DNA of 64,000 nucleotides from Brevipalpus yothersi. Taxonomy: Eukaryota > Arthropoda > Arachnida > Trombidiformes > Tenuipalpidae. The position numbers were made by a program, and so were the translations under genes. The first letter of the stretch is position 1; every line of letters begins with the position of its first letter. The stretch is taken from positions 1-64,000 of the forward strand of contig QZCP01000109.1 of assembly GCA_003956705.1 (NCBI GenBank), read 5' to 3'. Below, one piece after another: positions 24,718 to 34,845 of the stretch. The notes beneath the pieces are model-generated. The model saw nothing but the letters and a program-made list of their open reading frames with translations. It did not search any database and was not told the origin of the DNA.

Positions 24718-26300
24718 TCACAAAATTCGTAGGGATGGAAAACGCACTTCTTCATACAATGAGGTCATTAGAAGGCCCACTGAATAAATGGAAATGATCA
24801 CCCATTCAAAGATAATAGCTCCGAAGAGAGTAAAGTAAGATGATTCAATTGATTCATACTCGAGATTCTTCGGATCGAAGTTCATCCTGGGAAAACCATT
24901 GAGAGTGGCCAGTGTGATAGGAAAAGCAAATGCCAGCAAGATACACAGAAAAGTTGGACGAGAATGATTGAATACAATCATCATATAAAGAGATAGTGCA
25001 AGTCCTAGGAAGTGAGCCACAAGACTTCTGTTAAAGTGAGAATAATTTCGTTTGATGAGACTGGAATGATAGAAGAAAAGCCCGTTAAATGGGTCATTCA
25101 ATGAGGAACACATGAATACTTACCTCACATCGTTTTTAGATTGGCCATCAAAATGATCATCACGCAGAAGATGAGCAATGAGGAGACCAGCGAATATAAT
25201 GTGTTCAACCCTTAGTATAAAATACTGCTTTCCATTAAAGCCATTTTCGAAGAGATCTTGGGGAACAAGGAGTTCTCCTAATGCATTGTAAGTTTGGGGT
25301 ACCTTGGTGTAAGCATCAGTGAAAAATATCAAATAAACATCTCCAAAAAAGTAGATGATGACGAAAATAAATCCCACAATCAGACCTAGCCAATCGAATG
25401 AGCAGAACTCGATGAATGAATAAGCAAAAGCCGCGGTGAGAACATTGTTGGGTATCCAATGCTGAAAATAAGTAAGGAAACCAATGTCAGCTTGAGGCGA
25501 TGTCGATACGAGAAATTAGACGAAAAAGAATCTTTTCACTCACCTTTTCAAACAAATACCAGAAACCGATCAATGAGGAGATGATTATGGGAATGAATTC
25601 AGAAATTGAACGCTTGCAGCTAGAAACAGTTTCGGGCCATGGATCTTGTTGCTTGTATTGAGTGATGAGTAATTCATCCTGTGGTTTTTTGATCCACATA
25701 CGATCGATGATGCGGTTAACTAGTCGATTGAGTGCAATAACATCAATACAGATCGTAGGGATATCCAGTAGAGGAAGCATGTATTCTTGAGAAAAGATCT
25801 ATGAAAGGAATGAAAAACAGCGCGTTCCGTTATTATCAGCAAGCAATAAAATATCAGTACATTGCTTAAAAACTTTACCTTACATACGATATACATGCCA
25901 CTCAGACAGAGAATATAAATTACGAGCATAGTCGAAGAATGCAAACCAATTTTAAATACTATAGGCAATTGATCAGTTTTCTTATGGAGATAGAAAGAGG
26001 GAATCATTAGAGAGACAATGCTCTATACAATTAAGAAGTGGTCCAATATCTTTTCACTGGAGCCAAGAATGAACATACCTTGGGCTTTTCCTTCTGTTCT
26101 TTCAAGCAATCCACAGCGAAAAACGAGATACAAATCGTCATTAAAACAGTCATAATCAGCATAACCAAGCAAGCAACTGCTCTACCTTCGAATGTTGGCT
26201 CAATTGCTGGATCGATAACAATTTTGTTGGTAAGAATTCGATTTTGAAATTTGAAAAAATCTAAAACTGAGTCAAAAATGATGTCCCGAAGTGAAGTCAT
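24718..26300 (-). CDS. SPP-like intramembrane pseudoprotease copy 3
   Basis: Five exons on the minus strand join in frame to 419 codons: 26079-26300 (an upstream in-frame ATG is at 26342), 25879-25980, 25544-25798, 25124-25461 and 24718-25060. It is a signal peptide peptidase homolog with HWIPNN, LVPQDLF and NGFNGKQY. The first Asp is kept in FFGDVYLIFF (Tyr to Gly). GLGD reads RVEH, with His at the catalytic Asp position, and PAL reads PTF. The C-terminal helix (FEWVIISIYSVGLLMTSLY) is present. The tail after it (ending SLRIL) is shorter and unlike copies 1 and 2. Splice sites are canonical, though the exon 2a acceptor is TAAG rather than CAG. An open frame with lost catalytic residues points to a non-proteolytic role. 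Nothing in the sequence gives a substrate or partner. Confidence 0.86.
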
Positions 26301-26494
26301 ATTTTTGGCTGACGAGATAGATGAAAATGTTGGTAGATCCATCGTTCAGAATCCGACCGATGAGCTCAACAGAATGTTTTTCTTTCAAACCTACACAAAT
26401 AACTTGATAATAGTCCTAGAACCAAATGAATTGAGGTAAAAATCTTTTGAAAATCTTTTTTCCGAAGTAATTCGAGGTTTATCGATTTTTTCGA

Positions 26495-26600
26495 ACAAAG
26501 AACTTTGTGAGCTTGAGAACTGTCACAGGCCATCGGGAGCCGAACAAATCGATGAAATGCGCGCGCTCTTCTAAACTTTGACCCCAATTGCGATCCGACC
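26495..26600 (-). promoter_or_regulatory. Conserved 5'-flank block of SPP-like copy 3
   Basis: Very close match to the block of copy 1 (GAGCTTGAGAACTGTCA, then ATCGATGAAATGCGCGCGCT). Putative promoter or 5' UTR. Confidence 0.45.
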
Positions 26601-26755
26601 TGAGATGTGAATCTTTTTATTAACTCTACGAGCTCGTGATTAATAGACATCAATGTTGAAAGGCAAACAGTGAGCTTATGCACGTTAACATAGAATGTTA
26701 ACAAAACTTTCTAATGAAAAACTTTAGAGCTCTCGTTGAATTTTCTATCCCACTT

Positions 26756-27250
26756 TGCCAATAGAGGTGGTACTCTGAATGCTGCAGAAATATCGAGAAA
26801 GCCATTAAAATTAAAGTTAATCAAAGTAGAAAGATGATTTGTGAGAAAATATTCGTTGGGAGGGTTAAGTTACTTCGATTATGCCAAGAAATCATTTTCA
26901 TGGATAAAATTTTTGGGATGCTAATAGTTTTGGAATCACTGCTAATTGCATCGAAAGTCTATTACCTAGAAATTCTCGCTCTGTTGATTGAATTCCATTA
27001 GAAAATATAGATTAATCAATTCTCATAATAATATTCCTGTTATTCATCGCTGATGAATTAAGGACCAGTCTTTATTGACTCAAGCAACTTAATTCTCACA
27101 AAATTCGTAGGGATGGAAAACGCACTTCTCCATATAATGAGGTCATTAGAAGACCCACTGAATAAATGGAAATGATCACCCATTCAAAGATAATAGCTCC
27201 GAAGAGAGTAAAGTAAGATGATTCAATTGATTCATACTCGAGATTCTTCG
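26756..27250 (-). pseudogene. Truncated SPP-like unit 4 with kinesin tag
   Basis: Starts with a kinesin 3'-end fragment (26756-26850), then repeats the 3' flank and the last part of exon 4 of copy 3 with few differences. It stops abruptly near 27250. There the sequence joins a block (27250-27490) that otherwise occurs only at 32095-32332, next to the 3' end of the intact SPP gene. Exons 1-3 are missing, so this is a remnant. Confidence 0.75.
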
Positions 27251-27490
27251 AATCGGACAGAGGCTAGCAAACTCTCTGACTACTGTTCTTATTAACGTTT
27301 GAAAGTCAAAGTTTCGTAATAAAATGTTTTCGAATTATTTAGGATTTCTTAAATCAGTGAGAATTGGATATCCAAAATCATCTCCGAGGATAGAATCAAC
27401 AATCATGGATGAGATGATATTGATTGATTTATAGGCTTTGATAAAATGAATTGCAATATAAAATAAGAAACTTAATTTAAATTTAGTTAA
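27250..27490. repeat. Duplicate of the 3' flank of the intact SPP gene
   Basis: Nearly identical to 32095-32332 (for example GAGGCTAGCAAACTCTCTGA against TAGGCTAGCAAACTCTCTGA). In the parent locus this block runs into the SPP stop codon. Here it runs into kinesin exon 4 sequence, with AATTCG shared at the joint. Confidence 0.85.
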
Positions 27491-28020
27491 TTCGAAAAGG
27501 TCGACTTAATCTGGTGAATCTTGCCGGTAGTGAACGTCAAGCCAAAACTGGTGCCACTGGAGATCGATTGAAAGAAGCAACCAAAATTAATCTCTCACTA
27601 TCTGCTCTCAGCAATGTGATATTGGCACTTGTTGATGGCAAGTGTGAACATATTCCTTATCGAGATTCAAAATTAACTCGATTACTGCAAAATTCATTGG
27701 ATAGTAACACTAAAACACTGATGATGTGTCCAATTTGTTCATGTTACAATCAATTTTTCGAATATTGCATCCAAGATTATCTGTGAGTGAAGTTGAAATC
27801 TGCATAGTAGCGTTGGTTAGTTTGATTAGTTTTAGATGTTTGTATTCTTACAATTATCATTGAAAATTTCTCTCTTCCACAAAACAGATTGATACTATTT
27901 TGTGATCGTACAGGCGAAGCAAATGGATTGTGAATCAGTTAATGTAGCGGTCAGATGTCAGCCGTTAAATAAGAGGTACAGGTGTATTTATAAAGTTTCT
28001 ATCTGAAATTTGAAAATTTT
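27487..28020 (+). pseudogene. Rearranged kinesin (KIF17) fragment
   Basis: 27487-27725 copies part of KIF17 exon 4 (about 17640-17871). It includes switch II, but DLAGSE has become NLAGSE, with other substitutions such as LGN to LSN. It then jumps to a copy of the kinesin 5' flank and exon 1 (about 16391-16700) in reversed order relative to the gene. The 90-codon ORF here has no P-loop and no gene structure, so it is not functional. Confidence 0.88.
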
Positions 28021-28345
28021 CCATTTTGAAGGCCACAGAAAGCTCGTTTTCAATTACAGGTGTCTCACAGAAAGTTGGTCAGCTAGAAAAGATGATTCAT
28101 AGCAAACAAAAAAGAAAGAGAAAGATTTATGTATTTTGTCTCGAGAAATCATCTCCATCCCATTTGCGATCTCGTTTTTCTTTTATCATGATTTTCCATG
28201 AATCGTTCTTTCTATGGATCATCATTTCTATGATTCCATTTTTTTGTGGAACGAACTCAGACCCCCTGAGTGCTGGAGATACAGAGGAAACCATTCGGAT
28301 CAAAGTCCATCGAAGTAGAAAGATGATATGTGAAAACATTGGATG
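28020..28345. repeat. Diverged duplicated block with kinesin tag
   Basis: Matches 31388-31690 (CACAGAAAGTTGGTCA shared). It ends with a degraded kinesin 3'-end fragment (28262-28345). The 109-codon ORF across it is not conserved in the sister copy and is not called. Confidence 0.7.
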
Positions 28346-28637
28346 GAAAAGTTAAGTTACTTAAATTATGTCGAGAAATCATTTTCACTGATAGAATTTT
28401 TGTGACGCTAATAATTGGAATCTTTGATAATTGTATCGGTAATCAATTACCTTGATATTCTCATACTATCAGTTGAATTTCACACATTCAATGGCAGATA
28501 TAGAATGAACGATTTCCCTAGTGTTGTTCCTATTCACTATCAATGAATTGAAGGCCAGTCTTTATTAATTCAAGAAACTTGATTTTTACAAATTTCTAGA
28601 GAAGTGAACAAAAAACACACGTCTTTGTAGCCTGTAA

Positions 28638-30209
28638 TCATAACCAAGCCTGAATGATAAATAATGAATGATAAATAAAAATGACCACCCATACATAGAT
28701 AGGAGCTGTGAAGAAAGGGAAGCAAGTAAATTCATTCTTTTTTGATCCAAACTTGAAATTCTTTAGAGCCAATTCGATCTTGTCACAAGCATCGAAAATG
28801 GCCGGTGAAATGGGAAGGGCGAATACCGGCAAAATATACAGATAAGAAGCACGAGAATGATTGAATACAATCATTGTGTAGAGAGATAGTGCGAGTCCTA
28901 TGAAGTGAGCGAAAAGACCTGTGTAAAAGTAATTATAATTTTGTTTCTTGAGGCTAAAATGAGAAAATAGGAGAGAATTTCGTTAGATTGGTCATTCAAT
29001 GAAGAACATATAGATACTTACCTCACATCGTTATTAGATTGGCCATCAAAATGATTGTGATGCAGAAAATGAGCGATGAGAATACCCGGGACCACGATGT
29101 GGTAAAAATTTAGTGTGGCATACTGCTTTCCATTAAAGCCATTTTCGAAGAGATCTTGGGGAACAAGGAGTTCTCCTAATGCATTGTAAGTTTGGGGTAC
29201 CTTGTTGTAAGCATCAGTGAAAAATATCAAATAAATATCTCCAGGAACGGTGCCGATGGTCAAGGAAAATCCATACACTATACCAAACCAACGAATTGCG
29301 TAGACTTCGATGCATAAATAAGCCATAGCCATGGCGAGAACATTGTTTGGTATCCAATGCTAGAGATAAGTAATCAATAAAAGCTTGATACGATGTTGAA
29401 AGGAGGAATTAGGCAGAAAAAATTTCGTTCCACTCACATTCCCATAAAAATACCAGAAACCAATTGATGAGGAGATGATCATGGACATAAATTCGGAAAT
29501 TGGATGCTTGTAGCCAGAAACAGTTTCTGATCGTGAATCTTTCTCCTTGTAATGAGTGATAAGCAATTCATCCTGCAGTTTTTTGATCCACATACGATCG
29601 ATAATGCGGTTAACAAGTCGATTAAGTGCTATTACTGCAATACAGATGCTAGGGATATCCACTAAAGGAAGCGCGTATTCTTGAGAAAAGATCTGTATAA
29701 GCGGAATAAAGAACAACGTTCTCTGCTATTACAAGCTAGCTACCAATGGGTATCAGTACATTGCCTGAGAAGAGTATATTACCTTATACACAATATACAA
29801 GCCAATCTGATAGAGAATAAAAACTAGATATATATACGGAAGGTACAAAAAAAGCTTTAAAAATATGGGCAATTGATCAGGTTTCTGGAGGAGATAGAAA
29901 AAATAAATCATTAGAGCGACAAGACTCTATACAATTAAGAAGTGGCCCAATACCTTTCATTGGAGTCAAGAATGAACATACCTCGGGCTTTTCTCTCGGT
30001 TCTTTCAAGCCATCCACAGCGAAAAACGAGATACAAGCTGTCATTGAAACAGTCATAATTAGTAAAATCAAGCAAGCCACTGCTCGACCTTCGAATGTTG
30101 GCTCAAATGTTGGATCGAGTTCAGAGGCAGCAGAATTGTTTTTTTCAATTTCATCCTGAAAATTGAAATAATCAAAAACTGAGCCAAAAATTTCTTGAAA
30201 AGTGGCCAT
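28638..30209 (-). CDS. SPP-like intramembrane pseudoprotease copy 5
   Basis: Five exons on the minus strand join in frame to 412 codons: 29982-30209, 29783-29884, 29438-29692, 29022-29359 and 28638-28953. The start MATFQEIF is like that of the intact SPP (MATFHDH). It has HWIPNN, LVPQDLF and NGFNGKQY. The first Asp is kept in VPGDIYLIFF (Tyr to Gly). GLGD reads NFYH, with His at the catalytic Asp. PAL reads ASY. The loop before the C-terminal helix differs from copies 1-3, and the end is shorter (after FIIQAWL). The donor after exon 2b is AAT|GTGAGT, usable but not the AAG|GT of the other copies. The coding frame is open throughout. A foldback element sits about 210 bp upstream of the start and may have changed its expression. 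Confidence 0.85.
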
Positions 30210-30416
30210 ATTTTTAGCTGATCAGATAGACCAAAATGATGTCTGATACATCTTTCAGAATTGTACCAATAAGCTCAACAGAATATCTCTTTTCTAACTT
30301 TCAAACCACCAACACAAATAACTTGAAAATAATCACAACACCAAATAAGTTCAAGTGAGAAATTTTCCTAAAATCTTTTCTCCAAAATAATCAGGCTTAT
30401 CGATACTTTTTGAACC

Positions 30417-31220
30417 AAAGAGTAAGAAGAGGGCTCACTTACAATGGCTTGTTAATACTGAAAGTTTATGTGTGTTTTAAGCGACTCACTCAGCGGCGCT
30501 CATGCAAGCAAACAACAGATTCTGGACCTGAATTTCGACTACAACTCGTTCAGCGATAATTTTTGGCCACCAGATTAGGTCTAAAAGATAATTTTTGGCC
30601 ACCTTATCACGCCTGATAGACGAAAATTTTCATCTATCAGGTTCTCTGACCAGTTTTTCGTCTGAGATATCGTGGCCAAAAATTATCACAGCCGTTTAAT
30701 CTGGTGGCCAAAAATAATCACTGGAAACTTGCCGTCGAAACTAGAACCAGATCAGTTAGTTTCTTCGAAATCCGCTGCAACTGAAGTGACATAAACGCAA
30801 AGAGTAAGAAGAGGGTGCACTCCTATGAAGAAGAGCGACCAAGGAAAAGTCGTTTATGTCGCTTTAGTTGCAGCGGATTTCGAAGAAACTAACTGATCTG
30901 GTTCTAATTTTGACGACAAGTTCCCAGCGATTATTTTTGGCCACGAGATTGAACGGCTGTGATTATTTTTGGCCACGATATCTCAGACGAAAAACTGGAT
31001 AGAGAGCCTGATAGATGAAAATTTTCGTCTATCAGGTGTGATAAGGTGGCCAAAAATTATCGCTGAACGAGTTGTAGTCGAAATTCAGGTCCAGAATCTG
31101 TTGTTTGCTTGCACGAGCGCCGCTGAGTGAGTCGCTTAAAACACATAAACTTTCAGTATTGAGTGCACCCTCTTCTTACTCTTTGCATAAACGACTTTTC
31201 CTTGGTCGCTCTTCTCCTTA
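30417..31220. mobile_element. Foldback element / long inverted repeat
   Basis: Two arms of about 370 bp (30417-30790 and 30830-31193) are near-perfect reverse complements. They share AGAGTAAGAAGAGGG ends, GACTCACTCAGCGGCGCTC and GGACCTGAATTTCGACTACA. A short centre (near 30800-30835) repeats the terminal motif and is complementary to the right flank out to about 31220. Inside each arm lies a 30-bp palindrome (30612-30641 and 31007-31036) and copies of GGCCAAAAATTAT. It has no ORF, so it would be non-autonomous. It interrupts a 5'-flank block that is continuous in the other SPP-like copies. Target-site duplications were not clear. Confidence 0.8.
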
Positions 31221-31247
31221 GGATTGAGACCTCTTCTTCCTCTTTGT

Positions 31248-31345
31248 TTTGAACTGTGTGAACTTGGGAACTGTCATCGGCCATTGTGAGTGTGACCAAA
31301 ATGATTAAAAGCGCGCGCTCTTCTGAACTTTGACCTCCTCAGCTA
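31248..31345 (-). promoter_or_regulatory. Conserved 5'-flank block of SPP-like copy 5, displaced
   Basis: Contains GCGCGCGCTCTTCTGAACTT (plus strand), as upstream of the other copies. Here the foldback element separates it from its gene. Confidence 0.4.
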
Positions 31346-31387
31346 GCCAGTTTTAGGGTACAATTCACAAAAATCTCGTATCTAGAA

Positions 31388-32100
31388 GGTAACAGAAAGC
31401 ACGTTTTCAAGTACAGGTATCTCACAGAAAGTTGGTCACCTAGAAGAGATAATTCATAGAAAACAAAAGAAAAAGAGAAAGAGAAAGAGAAAGTTTCATA
31501 TATATTGTCTCGAGAAATCGTTTCCATTTGCAATCTTCCTTTGATCATGATTTTCCATGAACCGTTCTTTCAATGGTTCCGTTTTTCTGTAAAACGAACC
31601 CAGATCCCCTGAGTGCAAGAGAAATACAGAGGAAACCATTCAGATCAAAGTCAATCGAAGTAGAAAGTTGATTTGTGAGAAAATATTCGAAGGAGAAGTA
31701 AAGTTACTTCGATTATGCCAAGAAATCATTTTCACTGATAAAATTTTTAGGATGCTGATAGTTTGGAGTCACTGTTGATTGCATCGAAAGTCCATTAGCT
31801 CGATAATCTCGTGCTATCGGTTGAATTTCATTCTCTAATAGCAGATATAGATTGATCGATTCTCCTAATAATTTCCCTGTTATTCATTCTTGATGAATTG
31901 AGGACCAGTCTTTATTAACTTAAGCAACTTAATTCTCACAAAATTCGTAGGGATGGAAAACGCACTTCTCCATATAATGAGGTCATTAGAAGACCCACTG
32001 AATAAATGGAAATGATCACCCATTCCAAGATAGGAGCTCCGGAGAGAGTGAAGTAAGATAATTCAATTGATTCATACTCGAGATTCTTGGAATCGGACAT
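31388..32100. pseudogene. Degraded remnant unit with kinesin tag and SPP-like exon 4 end
   Basis: 31388-31590 matches 28020-28260. 31594-31690 is a degraded kinesin 3'-end fragment. 31915-32100 matches the end of exon 4 of copy 3 and unit 4. The last of these has no upstream exons. The block then joins the 3' flank of the intact SPP gene. Confidence 0.7.
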
Positions 32101-32326
32101 AGGCTAGCAAACTCTCTGACTACTGTTCTTATTAACGTTTGAAAGTCAAAGTTTCGTAATAAAATGTTTTCGAATTATTTAGGATTTCTTAAATCAGTGA
32201 GAATTGAATATCCAAAATCATCTCCGAGGAAAGAATCAACAATCATGGATGAGATGATATTGATTGATTTATAGGCTTTGATAAAATAAATTGCAATATA
32301 AAATAAGAAACTTAATTTAAATTTAG

Positions 32327-33725
32327 TTAATTCGCTTTTTTTGCTTTCTTATTTTCACCTGGTTTTTCTTCCTTATGATCCTCATATTTAAACATTGTTT
32401 TCAGATCACCCTTCAGGAAAGCAACTGATAGGGGGGAGAGAATACATGCCGGCACAAGATAGAGGAGAGCTGGCTGGGCATGATTGAATACAGTCATTAT
32501 GAAGACAGTTAATACGAGACCTAAGAAATAGGCGACAAGACTTGTGTAGAAGTATGTGTATCCTCGTTTCTTGAGACTGAAAGAGAAAAAATTTCGGTAT
32601 AATAATTCATTCACAATATAGATAATATTTTAACACCTACCTCACATCATAACGCAAGAGAAGAGCAATGAAAATACCGGGAACTACGATATCACCAAGT
32701 CCTAGCATAGCGTGATGCTTTCCATAAAAGCCATTCTCGAGAAGATCTTGGGGGAACATCAATTTGATTGGTGCATCAAAAGATTGTGCAACCGTGACCA
32801 TGACATCAGTATAAAATACCCAAAATACATCATAAAAGAAGAGACCACCCAATAGAATACATCCATTCATTATTCTGTTCAGTGATAGAAATTCGATACC
32901 GCTACAGGCGAAAGCAATTCCGAAAATATTGTTTGCAATCCAATGCTAAAGATGTGGTGATAATGATACATAATATTAGATCATGACAAACGCCGGTAAC
33001 CAAAATTATCGACAATACATGATGAAAAATTTTGTTCTACTCACTTTTTTGTAGACATACCAGACACCGAACAATGAGGAGAGGACAAAGGCTAAGATAT
33101 CAAGAGTTGAATATTTGAAGTCAATCAAAGCTTCAGGTCGTGAATTTTTGGGCTCTTTTCTTGTGAAAAGTAGATGATAGTCAACTCTTTTCACCAAAAA
33201 TGATGGTGTACGATCGGTGATACGGCATACTAGTCGAGTAAGTGCAAAGATTCCCAGGAAGAAGAAATAAATACTCAGTAGATAATTGACGTATTCTTTA
33301 GAGAAAATCTTAATCACAACGTATAAACCACCCAAAGTGCAGCTAGCAATCAATGGGAACAACATGGCATCACCCTGTGACAAGGTTTCGGGCATTTCAC
33401 CGGATTCCTAATCGAAATAAAGTGGAAAAAGTGAATTACTCAAATGTCAATAAAAATTATTATGAGAAAATACAGGAAAACTAATGGATTGTTTTTTCAA
33501 TAACGGGCATACCTTATGCTTCTTTTTTTGTTTCTTGAGGTGATCCACTGACCAAAATGATCCATAAATTATCGGCAGAACAGCCATAATTAGTAGAGCC
33601 GAATAAGCCACCGCTCTACCCTCGGTAGTTGGCTTAAATTTAACTGGTTCGGCAGTTTCATTGACACTAGTTGCATTGTCAACATCTAATATTAAGCTAA
33701 ACATATGGTCATGAAAAGTGGCCAT
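32327..33725 (-). CDS. SPP: Signal peptide peptidase (intramembrane aspartyl protease)
   Basis: Four exons on the minus strand join in frame to 376 codons (human HM13 is 377): 33513-33725, 33045-33407, 32641-32945 and 32327-32576. The enzyme sits in the ER membrane and cuts remnant signal peptides and other type II membrane segments. Every active-site element is present: YD (about 230-231, in GGLFFYDVFWVF), GLGD (274-277, in AMLGLGDIVVPG) and QPAL (about 328-331). An N-glycosylation-rich N-terminus and a C-terminal KKAN (KKXX ER-retrieval signal) are also seen. It is the active parent-type member of the array. The ATG at 33725 was chosen because it aligns with the paralog starts, although an upstream in-frame ATG exists. 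It is head-to-head with LAMTOR2, 452 bp apart. Confidence 0.96.
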
Positions 33726-34177
33726 ATTTACAATCGGCAGAACAAATAAATAGAACAAAAGACAAAATGAAGAGTAGATGATGATGATGATGTCCGGTTA
33801 ACTGTTTCCGCTCAAATCACTAGTATCTCAACACCAATGTCTTTTCAACCACTAACACACATACACACACACCACACAACTGTGATACGTTGATCATCAT
33901 ACCATGTCAGGGCTGACGTTGCATTGTACACCATGTCCTGGTGGTGATGATGATGATCACAGTTTCTCGATGGCAACGGCGCAAGTACTCAGTGCAATTA
34001 TGATCCGTGATCTGGATTCTGAATAATATCGGTTGAAGTTGAAGAAAAACATTATTTTTCGGAAAAATCGGTGCAAATAACACCCATCATCAAGTTGGAC
34101 ACCGTTAATTGTTTCAGTTGTTGGAGTGTTGTCTTTTGGGTCTGTTGTGTGTGTTTGGTAGATTGTGGATTCCAATA
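33726..34177. promoter_or_regulatory. Divergent intergenic region between SPP and LAMTOR2
   Basis: 452 bp separate the start codons of two divergent housekeeping genes. It holds CACA and GATGAT repeats but no obvious TATA box. A bidirectional promoter is inferred from layout only. None of the conserved block of the SPP-like copies is seen here. Confidence 0.4.
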
Positions 34178-34640
34178 ATGCTCAAGCCAAAGACTTTGAG
34201 TAGTATTTTGAGTCAAACGAATAGTGGAGGTGTTTCGTGCTCTCTGTGAGTAGTCTGATTCGGTGGTAAATTTTCAATCTAGATCTTATTTGTGATTATG
34301 TTCATTTGATGATGTTTATATGTCTTACCTTTTTTTTGATAGACTTTTCAACAAGGAAGGAAATCTATTGGCATACTCTGGCTGTGACAGTGTGGATGCT
34401 GCTGCAATCGCATCGAGCATATGGTTGACGTATGAAAAGTATGGCAAGGCTGCCACTACTGAAAGTTCTCTTGATTGTTTCTTTTTACAATGTGAAGAAG
34501 GAAATGTTATCGTCAAAAGAGTTTCATGTGTTCTACTTTGCCTTCTATCCAAAACTTCCGTTCCATTGGGCACACTGAGAGCCAAAATCAATGCCCTGGC
34601 CAATTGTCTTGATGAGCCGATTCGTAAGCTAACACAGTAA
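34178..34640 (+). CDS. LAMTOR2: Ragulator subunit LAMTOR2 (roadblock/LC7 fold)
   Basis: Two exons, 34178-34245 and 34343-34640, give 121 codons (human 125). LAMTOR2 (p14) pairs with LAMTOR3 in the Ragulator complex, which anchors Rag GTPases and mTORC1 and MAPK signalling at the lysosome. Typical segments are MLKPKTLSSILSQTNSGGV, LLFNKEGNLLAYSG, AAAIASSIW and LRAKINALANCLDEP. The first ATG gives exactly the family N-terminus. The gene ends 205 bp from the convergent mL41 gene. Confidence 0.94.
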
Positions 34641-34845
34641 TGGAAATTGTTTTTTAGCATGATGTTGATGTTTCACCATTTTCTGATGGAAGTTTTGTAC
34701 AAATAAGATAATCTTCGGAAATCAATTGCATAATATAGTGTATTTTATTAAAGAAATTTGAACTAATGAGTCTATTCTTTACTTGAACGCGGCCTCTAAA
34801 ATGAACGAGATCTTCACAAAAAATTTCCTCAAGAAAAGAAGTTAT

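Noticed and set aside
27514..27786. Separate kinesin gene
   Set aside because: Only a fragment of the motor, no P-loop, changed switch II, scrambled order. It is a rearranged copy.
28026..28355. 109-codon ORF between SPP-like units
   Set aside because: Lies on duplicated debris. The frame is not kept in the sister copy at 31388-31690.
19487..31690. Regular repeats considered as a CRISPR-like or satellite array
   Set aside because: The units are 1.5-3.3 kb gene duplications in a eukaryotic genome, not short repeats with spacers.
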